This document shows, in pieces, positions 9,501-15,230 of a stretch of 17,520 nucleotides of DNA. This DNA is from Acidobacteriota bacterium (GTDB lineage: Bacteria > Acidobacteriota > Terriglobia > Terriglobales > Acidobacteriaceae), in NCBI GenBank assembly GCA_021810735.1, contig JAJZIF010000026.1:1-17520 (forward strand), in the 5' to 3' direction. The position numbers were made by a program, and so were the translations under genes. A model generated the notes under the pieces. The model made no database searches, was not told the DNA's origin, and saw only the letters and a program-made list of their open reading frames with translations. Each line of letters starts with the position of its first letter. Within the stretch, counting starts at the first letter, position 1.

Positions 9501-10010
9501 AACTCCGGGAGTAGTCTTCTGCAGCTGTACAGGGTCACGCCCCAGGATGGGCGCGTCCACAATTTCCTGGCCTCCAATTGTGGCCTTCAACTGCGAGTCG
9601 GAGGTTTGCACCTGAACCGTTGCGGTTGTCACCTCGATCGTCTGAGAGACGCTGCCAGCCTGGAGTGTGGCATCGATCTGGCGCGCCGCGTTCAGGTTCA
9701 GCATCAACCCGGTGGACTTAAACGACTGAAAGCCTGACTTATCAACAGACACCGTGTAGGGGCCACCGATGTGCAACTCTGGAAATATGTAATAACCCTT
9801 GCTGTCGGTCGTGATTGTAGTAGAAATTCCCGTGCTGGTGTTCAGTGCGGTCACCGTGGCTCCGGGGATGACTGCTCCCGACGAGTCCGTGACGGTGCCA
9901 TGGATCGATGCATATACGACCTGGGCCGCCGCGCGATGAGGCAGCAGACCAATAAAAAAGGCCGCAGCAAGAAACATGCTTAAGGCAAGCAATTTGCGCT
10001 GGATGTTCAT
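6504..10010 (-). CDS. TonB-dependent outer-membrane receptor, Oar-like, with carboxypeptidase-regulatory-like domain
   Basis: Predicted 1168-residue outer-membrane transporter. ATG 10010, with GGAGG nine to ten bases upstream, starts a signal peptide (residues 1-29, cut at AAA/Q). Residues about 31-115 form a CarboxypepD_reg-like Ig fold (ASIHGTVTDSSGAVIPGATV, then SKGYYIFPELHIGGPYTVSV). Next comes a plug domain (GRDPVQLQKTTPGV, NSFMLDGGD), and from about 300 a long beta-barrel rich in aromatic and Asn residues ending in the outer-membrane signature KLYF. This architecture is typical of the Oar/CarA-like receptors abundant in Acidobacteriota. The substrate is not readable; neighbouring peptidases suggest oligopeptides or protein fragments. 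A sigma-54-type promoter lies about 160 bases upstream. An in-frame extension to 10151 is rejected because it has no signal or ribosome-binding site. Confidence 0.92.
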   Translation of the reverse strand: MNIQRKLLALSMFLAAAFFIGLLPHRAAAQVVYASIHGTVTDSSGAVIPGATVTALNTSTGISTTITTDSKGYYIFPELHIGGPYTVSVDKSGFQSFKSTGLMLNLNAARQIDATLQAGSVSQTIEVTTATVQVQTSDSQLKATIGGQEIVDAPILGRDPVQLQKTTPGVMESSDRFGTFSTNGSQTPENSFMLDGGDITFGGLNTAGLTPNPDALAEFDVVTSTLNPEFSRNSGAIINEALKSGTNQFHGDAFEFYRDTFLNNGNYFSYIRPVFHQNLFGGTIGGPIFKNHAFFFFAYQGIRNVAGATILTPVLSTAQLAGDFSADTNLLTKGTNGSTGLSSHPIPFAIGSCQAGTPWNKCFPGGKLSPADFNTISTALVKQYVPAANETLGSNAYYNYNTANTLTDNQYIVRIDEQVTPQDALFGSLILESAPTTDTLPFTGSTLPGFPEVNAAHTKFFNADYTRTFNQTTLNDLRASYFRFNDNGVNPANPVAPSSAGFNITPSDTAAESLPFIGITGYFSLGFSHNGPQPRIGGNYDFMDNFSKVAGNHNLRFGANIQHYTVSNPFYASNNGSYSFGGGGSFSSGDPMIDFLTGVPQNYGQNSPGDIIASAWEYYFYAQDNWKVSDSMTVNYGLGYDTETPYAMLQFGRVGVTCWTNSSAQSKIFAGGPPGLLWPGDPGCNTYGGPTTKLTDVAPRVGFAWSPNGGLRMLTGEPGAHLFSVRGGFGVYYNRNQEEGSLQNLGDPPFVFRSHGAADVGGSPAFANPFQDVAGRTALSENNPFPFSPPQPGQTVSFRRYEPLDINNTDPNYAVPYTYNYNLNLQRALPSNMVLTVAYVGSLGRKLVRTYEGDQITLSGQAACLANPSCVSNRAAAHLLFPQYMDQPATVPGTTVPYYLSVGTQHTDGASNYSSLQVSVAKEASHGLYFTLSYTYSHALDNASGLESSGFGARGTNWVPGYQYLNYGDSDYDARHRFVALYNYQVPLLRSMNDNRYIRYALGGWHVTGITALQTGFPVTVSETSVFNSLYCDEFSYYACPDTPNTSTFSIPSLNPRAAGHYWFNNSVFSAEAIGTFGNVKRNFFHGPGFEYSNIELYKNLPFGGENSPRFIQLRLEAYNVFNHANFAPPNGNFSAGPHFGQITSVIQPGSGDPQPGRAVQIAAKLYF

Positions 10011-10172
10011 GTAGGTGAGCCCTCCGCAGGAAAGAGAATATGTTTGGCTTCCGTCTAATGACTGCGACAAAGTAAATCGCTTAGGCAAAATCCAGAAGGA
10101 ACCAATTCCACCGATCCGCAATATCTCTACAGGCTGAATCGGAAAAACCACCGTGGGGATGCAGCGGATACC

Positions 10173-10189
10173 AGCAATTCACGTGCCAA
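10173..10189 (-). promoter_or_regulatory. Sigma-54 (RpoN) -24/-12 promoter for the TonB receptor gene
   Basis: Read on the minus strand the site is TTGGCACG-N4-TTGCT. This matches the RpoN consensus YTGGCACG-N4-TTGCW at every defined position, with GG and GC twelve bases apart. Transcription would start near base 10162, about 150 bases ahead of the receptor start codon. Orientation, exact spacing and location in a regulatory region argue against chance. Such promoters need an AAA+ enhancer-binding activator bound upstream. Confidence 0.75.
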
Positions 10190-10283
10190 TTGCTTTCTTT
10201 TTTTGCGTGAAATGTATATCCAATAAATAGAACGAGTTCGCGATCGACAGTTATTCTCAGGCAGAGTCCGTGACGCATATTTT

Positions 10284-10297
10284 TGCAATATATTGCA
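10284..10297. promoter_or_regulatory. Perfect 14-base palindrome, candidate activator-binding site
   Basis: TGCAATATATTGCA is a perfect dyad. Its centre is about 128 bases upstream of the predicted sigma-54 transcription start, within the range where enhancer-binding proteins normally bind. A dimeric activator site is therefore a reasonable inference, but the cognate protein is not in the window. Confidence 0.5.
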
Positions 10298-10387
10298 GAA
10301 ACATTAACCAGTTATTCCAAATACTGTAGAAGTCGGCGCGGGGACTTTCTCTGCACTCTGCGCATAACGCTGCAGCGGTGTTTGCAG

Positions 10388-10397
10388 GCATATATGC
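10388..10397. promoter_or_regulatory. 10-base palindrome GCATATATGC
   Basis: GCATATATGC is a short perfect dyad just upstream of the putative M13 promoter. It shares the GCA...TGC form and AT-rich centre of the 14-base palindrome about 100 bases away, so it might be a second half-strength site for the same protein. At ten bases it could also be chance. Confidence 0.25.
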
Positions 10398-10411
10398 TGC
10401 TGCGGTACGGC

Positions 10412-10439
10412 TTGCCGATCGCATAGAAACGTGTGCTAT
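10412..10439 (+). promoter_or_regulatory. Possible sigma-70-type promoter for M13 peptidase gene
   Basis: TTGCCG and TGCTAT are separated by 16 bases and lie about 90 bases before the M13 start codon. Each hexamer matches the housekeeping consensus at four of six positions, so this is only a weak candidate. Confidence 0.25.
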
Positions 10440-10531
10440 CTTGTTCGCAACAAATTTGAATTGCGGCTCTGCGGGACAATCCAGTGCGCTGCCTGCAAGG
10501 ATTGCACCCGCGGATCGAACATGAGGAGACC

Positions 10532-12652
10532 ATGCGCCAGCGTTATCTTTCACTCGCTTCATTGGTTGTTTGTGCCATCCTTTGCATGAACATTGCGTTT
10601 GCGCAGCAGTCGATGGCCACTGATTCCGGCACCGCTGGGATGGTCGAGACACCTGCTGCCGGTGGTGCATCGGAATCGGCGACTCCGCCGCCTGCTCCGC
10701 GCAGCTTCGATCTGGATGCGATCGACAAGTCCGCCAACCCTTGTACGGACTTTTACCAGTACGCCTGCGGCAACTGGGTCAAGACGCATGCCATTCCTCC
10801 CGACCAAACAAAGTGGGGCCGCTTCAATGAATTAGGAGAGCGTAATCGGTGGCTGCTCTATCAGGATCTTCAGGCCGCGGCCACACATCCGAAGACGCCT
10901 CTCCAGCAAAAATACGGCGAGTTTTACGCAGCATGTATGGACAAAGCACAAGCGGATGCGCTCGGCTATCAGCCGATTGCACCTCTGCTGAAACAAGTTG
11001 CAGCGCTGACCTCCAAGGACCAACTGCCTTCCATCCTTGCGCAACTACAGTCGCACGACGGTACTCCCTCGCTTTTTGATTTCGGCGCACAGCAGGATAT
11101 CAAGGACGCCACGCAGGAAATTGCCGTGGCCGGGCAGGGCGGACTGGGACTGCCGGACCGCTCGTACTATCTCGAAGACGGTCAACGCACGGTGATGATT
11201 CGCCAGGCATATCTGGCTCATTTGTCCAGCATGTTTCAGTTGATTGGCGACACTCCCGCAGACGCACAAAAAGAGGCCGATCAGGTGATGACCATCGAGA
11301 CAGCTTTGGCGCGCAATTCCACGCCGCGAGCCGATCTGCGCGATCCAGAGAACCGCTATCATCTGCTCCGACTTACCCAATTGCAGGCGCTCACGCCGGA
11401 CTTCAACTGGAACACATACCTCTCTGGCATTGGGCTGCAACATCTCACACGCCTCAATGTTTCCTCCCCAGTCTTTTTCCTTGGCATGAACACGCTGATC
11501 CAGGACCAGAGCCTGGATGCATGGAAGAGCTATTTGCGCTGGAAGATTTTGCGCGCGGCGGCTCCCCATCTCTCCAGTGCTTTCGTCGAGGCCAGTTTTG
11601 ATTTCTACGGAAAGACGCTGCTCGGCCAAAAGGAAGACCAGGCCCGCTGGAAGCGCTGCACGGTGTTGACCGATCATGCCATGGGCGAGGCTGTAGGCCA
11701 GGATTGGGTAGCCCAGAACTTCCCTCCATCTTCGCAAGCCCGCATGGAAAAACTTGTGGCGGCGCTCGAAGACGCGATGAAGCAGGACATCCAGTCGCTT
11801 CCCTGGATGACCGCTGAAACCAAGCAGCAAGCAGAAATTAAGCTAGCTGCGATCCGCAACAAGATTGGCTATCCCGAACACTGGCGCGACTACTCGAAGC
11901 TTACTGTCGAGCCGCATGCGCTCATTGCCAACGTGCATCGCGCCGACGCCTTTAGATTCCGTCATGAATTAGACAAGATCGGCAAACCCGTGGATGAGAA
12001 GGAATGGCGCATGACACCTCCCACAGTCAATGCCTATTACAGCCCCAGCATGAACGACATCAATTTTCCCGCCGGGATTTTACAACCACCCTTCTTCGAT
12101 CCCTCCCAGAACGATGCCGTGAACTTCGGTGCAATCGGTGTCGTCATTGGCCACGAGATGACCCATGGCTTCGATGACAACGGAAGCAGGTATGACGGCA
12201 AAGGCAACCTGCGGATGTGGTGGGCACCTGCGGATCGAAAAGCTTTTGAAGAACGGACGGCCTGCGAGGTGAAAGAGTACAACGGTTTCGAGACTGCTCC
12301 TGGAACGCACCTGAATGGCAAGCTGACATTGGGCGAGAATACCGCCGACAACGGCGGCCTGCGTATTGCCTATCAGGCGCTGATGAATACCCTCCAGGCG
12401 GAAGGCCCGGAAGCGATGAGCCAGACGGTGGATGGCTACACACCTGCGCAGCAGTTTTTTATTTCCTTTGGACAGATATGGTGCTCCAGGCAGACGAATG
12501 CTTCCATGCGCGTGTCCGCGAAGGTTGATCCTCACTCGATCGGAAAGTGGCGTATCAATGGCACATTGCAAAACTCGGAGGAGTTTGGAAAGGCCTTCGG
12601 ATGCACACGGGGGCAGCCGATGATGCCGACCAACTCCTGTCGCGTCTGGTGA
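10532..12652 (+). CDS. Secreted M13-family (neprilysin/PepO-like) zinc endopeptidase
   Basis: Predicted 706-residue exported oligopeptidase cutting short peptides on the N-terminal side of hydrophobic residues. ATG 10532 with GGAG four bases upstream begins a signal peptide (about residues 1-25, IAFA/QQ), followed by a low-complexity Ala/Pro/Thr linker to about 57. The M13 N-terminal domain opens with NPCTDFYQYACGNW (69-82). The catalytic domain holds substrate-binding NAYYSP (500-505), the zinc motif HEMTH (541-545) with E602 in ENTAD as third ligand, and the family C-terminal CRVW. Length and all key residues are as usual for the family, so it should be active. An upstream in-frame ATG at 10484 lacks a signal peptide at its N-terminus. 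It is divergent from the TonB receptor and ends about 100 bases before the insertion sequence. Confidence 0.93.
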   Translation: MRQRYLSLASLVVCAILCMNIAFAQQSMATDSGTAGMVETPAAGGASESATPPPAPRSFDLDAIDKSANPCTDFYQYACGNWVKTHAIPPDQTKWGRFNELGERNRWLLYQDLQAAATHPKTPLQQKYGEFYAACMDKAQADALGYQPIAPLLKQVAALTSKDQLPSILAQLQSHDGTPSLFDFGAQQDIKDATQEIAVAGQGGLGLPDRSYYLEDGQRTVMIRQAYLAHLSSMFQLIGDTPADAQKEADQVMTIETALARNSTPRADLRDPENRYHLLRLTQLQALTPDFNWNTYLSGIGLQHLTRLNVSSPVFFLGMNTLIQDQSLDAWKSYLRWKILRAAAPHLSSAFVEASFDFYGKTLLGQKEDQARWKRCTVLTDHAMGEAVGQDWVAQNFPPSSQARMEKLVAALEDAMKQDIQSLPWMTAETKQQAEIKLAAIRNKIGYPEHWRDYSKLTVEPHALIANVHRADAFRFRHELDKIGKPVDEKEWRMTPPTVNAYYSPSMNDINFPAGILQPPFFDPSQNDAVNFGAIGVVIGHEMTHGFDDNGSRYDGKGNLRMWWAPADRKAFEERTACEVKEYNGFETAPGTHLNGKLTLGENTADNGGLRIAYQALMNTLQAEGPEAMSQTVDGYTPAQQFFISFGQIWCSRQTNASMRVSAKVDPHSIGKWRINGTLQNSEEFGKAFGCTRGQPMMPTNSCRVW

Positions 12653-12750
12653 TGGCCGTGGGAACTGAACGCTGCGGATAGGATCTGAGCATGGCAGGGG
12701 AGATGATCCAAAACTAAGTCACTTGGAAGTTGAGAGTACGTGACCTGTCG

Positions 12751-12783
12751 GGTAGTGTCCAGAGTTTTTCGCACTTTCGATCT
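12751..12783 (+). repeat. Left terminal inverted repeat of the IS256-family element
   Basis: It contains TTTTTCGCAC followed by TTTCGATC, which pairs in inverted orientation with the right end around 14145-14177. Border placement outside the conserved core is approximate. Confidence 0.6.
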
Positions 12784-12820
12784 TCCGTTTTACTCAGGAA
12801 GGTTATTGGGTTGAGGTTGC

Positions 12821-12854
12821 TTTGCTGTTGGTCCCCATGGGGGCCAACAGCAAA
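12821..12854. terminator. 34-base palindrome just after the transposase stop codon
   Basis: TTTGCTGTTGG (12821-12831) and CCAACAGCAAA (12844-12854) are perfectly complementary. The centre continues as CCCC-AT-GGGG with a single T/G mismatch between the two parts. On the minus strand it lies three bases past the transposase stop. There is no T-run, so it may act as a terminator-like or transcription-insulating hairpin of the element. Confidence 0.5.
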
Positions 12855-12857
12855 AAG

Positions 12858-14084
12858 TCAGGCGATGGCCCGGACCTCGGCCAGCCTATTCATTTGCAAG
12901 TACCGTTTCGTTCCCCACTTAGTGGCCGCGGTGTGTCTGAGCCGAGCCGCAACCAACATCAGCGCTGACCGGCCATCGGGAAACGCGCCGACCACACGCG
13001 TTCGTCGCCGTATCTCGCGATTCAATCGTTCCAGCGGGTTGTTGGTCCGGATGCACCGCCAGTGTTCCGGGGGCATGGCGTAGTAACTCAGCGTCTCGTC
13101 GATGCCGTTCTCGACGATCTCGGCAGCCTTGGCCAGCTTCATGAGCCTCAGCTTCTCCACTACCAAGAGAGCTTTTTCTTTAGCGGCTTTCGCGTCTTCC
13201 TGAGCGTGGATAGCCTTCAGCATCGCCGCCACTTCCTTCACCTTGCCGGTCGGCACCGCAGTCCACACGTTGCGGTAGAAATGAACCACGCAGCGCTGCC
13301 ACCGTGCTTCCGGATAGAACTCGGTCAGGTTCTCCACCAGCCCCAGGCATTTGTCGGAAACAAATAGTTGGACACCCTTCAGCCCACGCTGCTTCAGTTC
13401 ACGCAGAAACGCCGTCCAACTGGGGCCATCTTCCTTGGCTCCCTCGCTCACCCCCAGAATCTCCCGATAGCCGCTCTGCGAAACGCCGATGGCCACCAGC
13501 ACAGAAACGTTTTTCACTTCGCCGCCCCAGCTCCGCTTCAGCCATAGGCCATCGAGGTAGACGTACGGAAAATCGCCCACCAGCGGACGTTCGCGCCACT
13601 CGTCGATCTTGCCGTAGATCTTCTGGTTCAGATCGCTGACCGTCGAGGCTGAAACCCGCGTGCCCCAAAGTGCCTGCGTGATGTCTTCCACGCGCCGAAC
13701 GCTCACTCCGGCCAGATACATCTCAATCAGCGCCTCTTCCACCGACGATTCGCGTCTTCGGTAGCGCTCGATGATCGCTGTTTCAAACGGCAGCGTCCGC
13801 AACTTCGGCATCGTCAGCGTCACTTCGCCGGCCTTGGTCTGTAGACGCCGATCGTAGCTGCCGGCGCGGGTATCCTTGCGGCCCTCCGTGCGCTCGTACT
13901 TCCTGGCCCCGCACAGATGATCCGCTTCTGCGTCCAGCAATGCGTTCAGGGTCTCTTCGACCGTCGACCGTACCACTTCATCCAAATGGGCCTGAAGGCG
14001 ACCTTCGTCGATCTTCAACACCGGCCCTAACGGCGCTCTAGCCTCGCCGATCGGCTCCACTCCCACGTCCATGGTTGGCTCCAT
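12858..14084 (-). CDS. IS256-family transposase (mutator superfamily, DDE)
   Basis: The 408-residue length is usual for the family. The N-terminal DNA-binding part includes LDAEADHLCGARKYER and TRAGSYDRRLQTKAGEV, typical of IS256. The DDE catalytic triad is visible: D178 in YVYLDGLWLK, D244 in FVSDKCLGL, and E352 in RTNNPLERLNREIRRR, with the characteristic C/H motif (RCVVHFYRNV) between the second Asp and the Glu. The start at 14084 is preceded by an AAGG/GAGG-rich stretch; ATG at 14072 is an alternative. No frameshift or stop is seen, so the transposase is probably functional. It promotes cut-and-paste or copy-out transposition of its own element. Confidence 0.93.
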   Translation of the reverse strand: MEPTMDVGVEPIGEARAPLGPVLKIDEGRLQAHLDEVVRSTVEETLNALLDAEADHLCGARKYERTEGRKDTRAGSYDRRLQTKAGEVTLTMPKLRTLPFETAIIERYRRRESSVEEALIEMYLAGVSVRRVEDITQALWGTRVSASTVSDLNQKIYGKIDEWRERPLVGDFPYVYLDGLWLKRSWGGEVKNVSVLVAIGVSQSGYREILGVSEGAKEDGPSWTAFLRELKQRGLKGVQLFVSDKCLGLVENLTEFYPEARWQRCVVHFYRNVWTAVPTGKVKEVAAMLKAIHAQEDAKAAKEKALLVVEKLRLMKLAKAAEIVENGIDETLSYYAMPPEHWRCIRTNNPLERLNREIRRRTRVVGAFPDGRSALMLVAARLRHTAATKWGTKRYLQMNRLAEVRAIA

Positions 14085-14144
14085 CGTCCTTGCCTCAGAG
14101 GTCTCGCTCCCCCTGCTTGTACCAACCTCCCAAGCATAAAACTC

Positions 14145-14177
14145 GATTCAAATGTGCGAAAAATATCGTACGTTATC
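14145..14177 (-). repeat. Right terminal inverted repeat of the IS256-family element
   Basis: Read on the minus strand it contains TTTTTCGCAC at the same distance from the end as in the left repeat, followed by a similar ATTTGAATC. It lies 60 bases upstream of the transposase start, as usual for IS256-family elements. Confidence 0.6.
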
Positions 14178-14301
14178 ATTCCAGTCTCATCAAGATCAGC
14201 GATCGATTGGGAGCCTTATTGAAGCTCTGTGACCAGATCGTTATCTGCTTGCTCATCCGAAGCAGTCAGCAAGCCAAAAGACCCTCGACGCCGTGAAGCA
14301 T

Positions 14302-14658
14302 TTACGCGGAGTCCTCACTTCGAACATGGACAAGCCACCAGTTCCCGCCAAGGCAGTAGCGGCCATGGCCGTGGGTAACATACGGGAGAAACAGCGTACC
14401 AGTGAATGGCGTGCCGAGTTCCAGATGAATTTTCGCGAACATGTTTAGTATGCGCCTACCGCGCATCTTGATAGCTGACGCGACAAGACGACGTGGCCCG
14501 AGTAGTTGCCGGAGGAAGTTCTCCCTCCGCGCCAAATGGATCATTTCGTGGGCGAAGAGATTGCAGCCGTGAAGGAGCAGGGCGTTGACAATGCAGGTAT
14601 CCAGTCGGTCGAAGCTGAAGCCCCTGACTGTCAAGCCGTAACCGAGGAGTTGCGCCAT
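14302..14658 (-). CDS. Small hypothetical protein with HEMIH motif
   Basis: I do not recognise this protein. From ATG 14658 it is 118 residues; a TTG start at 14706 would give 134 and overlap the preceding gene by 22 bases. Codon third positions are GC-rich, as in real genes of the window. Around residues 33-45 it reads NLFAHEMIHLARRE, an HExxH zinc-protease-type motif within a predicted helix. The C-terminal half has His/Gly/Trp-rich HGHGRYCLGGNWW. The protein is very short for a metalloprotease and no third ligand is evident, so the motif could be a relic or coincidence. No good ribosome-binding site precedes either start; translation may depend on the upstream gene. It is the last frame of the accessory cluster, next to the insertion sequence. 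Confidence 0.42.
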   Translation of the reverse strand: MAQLLGYGLTVRGFSFDRLDTCIVNALLLHGCNLFAHEMIHLARRENFLRQLLGPRRLVASAIKMRGRRILNMFAKIHLELGTPFTGTLFLPYVTHGHGRYCLGGNWWLVHVRSEDSA

Positions 14659-14684
14659 GCCAGACGCAATTTGTGCAGTCTCTC

Positions 14685-14918
14685 TCAGAAAGCTGCGTGA
14701 ACCCAATCGACAGTTGTGTTGAGGCGATGCCCGATTTCGTTCATCACTGTTTGTTCGGAAACGAGCACCGCATCCGAAGCCATCAACATCCCAGCATCTT
14801 CGAGCGCCTGCTGAATTGCTGCCCGAACCCGGTTAATATAGACGCGCACGTACGCGCGAGGAATGGCGCGCCACAGCTTGCTGTCGCTGGTTCGCGCATA
14901 GAGCCTGCTCTCACGCAT
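14685..14918 (-). pseudogene. Truncated winged-helix (OmpR/PhoB-type) DNA-binding domain, paralogue of the 15231-15773 gene
   Basis: The 77 residues match only the C-terminal half of the 180-residue regulator encoded just upstream. AYVRVYINRVRAAIQQALEDAG aligns with KSIKVYIQRLRSQLDKALKATG (recognition helix), and DAVLVSEQTVMNEIGHRLNTTVDWVH aligns with EKILVSESTDLLNVTTYRFAIACEFVH (wing). The N-terminal beta-sheet and first helices of the fold are missing. The frame begins directly after the stop codon of the 82-residue gene, in the same frame, so a deletion or partial duplication is likely. No convincing ribosome-binding site precedes ATG 14918. It could still be made as a small DNA-binding peptide, but I regard it as a remnant. 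Confidence 0.5.
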
Positions 14919-14960
14919 CCCGCATTGGGAGCTTCTGTGGTCATGTTTGATTAGGGTTCG

Positions 14961-15209
14961 TTATAGGAGGTCCGTCTTCACCGGGAATTCTTGAAGGAGC
15001 ACCGCCTCCTGATCGTTCATCGCCTTGATTCTGCGGGCTACGTTTTCCGCCGTCTCCCGCGAAATCCGGTCGAGTTCGACCGCGAGGCTCGGCTCTTCCT
15101 TGCCCCGCCACGATCCGACGCCACGGAACAGCGTGAAGTCGAGATCGAAGCCGATTAGGGCGGCCTTGATCCCTTCCACGTTCTTGTCTTCCGTGACGAT
15201 CCGAAACAT
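14961..15209 (-). CDS. Hypothetical 82-residue protein
   Basis: This is a real gene by several signs: GAGG six bases before ATG 15209, strongly GC-rich third codon positions, and a position 21 bases after the winged-helix gene. The protein begins MFRIVTEDKN, continues IGFDLDFTLFRGVGSWRGKEEPSLAVEL, and ends in a charged helical part. The N-terminal half looks like a small alpha/beta fold with conserved-looking G-x-W-x-G-K-x-E-x-S-L spacing. I have the impression of a small family from mobile and accessory regions with this GxWxGxxExSL pattern, but I cannot name it. No signal peptide or membrane segment is present. Function is unknown; co-transcription with the split regulator is likely. Confidence 0.7.
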   Translation of the reverse strand: MFRIVTEDKNVEGIKAALIGFDLDFTLFRGVGSWRGKEEPSLAVELDRISRETAENVARRIKAMNDQEAVLLQEFPVKTDLL

Positions 15210-15230
15210 GACGATCCTCGCTGGGTTCGG

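Larger units (their letters stand above)
10011..10531. promoter_or_regulatory. Divergent intergenic region between TonB receptor and M13 peptidase
   Basis: About 520 bases without a protein-like reading frame (the short frames here have no start signals or family resemblance). It is AT-richer than its surroundings in the middle and holds a consensus sigma-54 element directed at the receptor, a perfect 14-base palindrome, a shorter 10-base palindrome, a T-run at about 10195-10205 and a weak sigma-70-like promoter for the M13 gene. The leader of the receptor message would be about 150 bases, long enough to carry additional RNA control, but no known riboswitch was recognised. Confidence 0.6.
12751..14177 (-). 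mobile_element. IS256-family insertion sequence
   Basis: The element contains one intact transposase gene and recognisable terminal inverted repeats. The left end (from 12751) and the right end (to 14177) share a perfect inner block TTTTTCGCAC (12765-12774, and its complement at 14154-14163). On the outer 14 bases they match at about half the positions, in the pattern G.TA..GT.C. The right end read inward, GATAACGTACGATA, resembles the end of IS256 itself. The total of about 1427 bases is normal for the family. The expected 8-9 base target duplication is not found at these borders, so the copy may be old, or one border may be a few bases off. Confidence 0.78.

Noticed and set aside
10081..10670. 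Short minus-strand frames in the divergent promoter region
   Set aside because: They run across the sigma-54 element, palindromes and the start of the M13 gene, and have no ribosome-binding sites or protein-like composition.
11045..11830. Minus-strand frame of 261 codons
   Set aside because: It is antisense to the M13 peptidase gene, which has all family motifs.
12736..12741. GTACGT near the left IS end and again at 14168-14173, as a target duplication
   Set aside because: The distances to the conserved inner repeat differ (23 versus 4 bases), so the two cannot both flank the element; six bases is also too short for this family.
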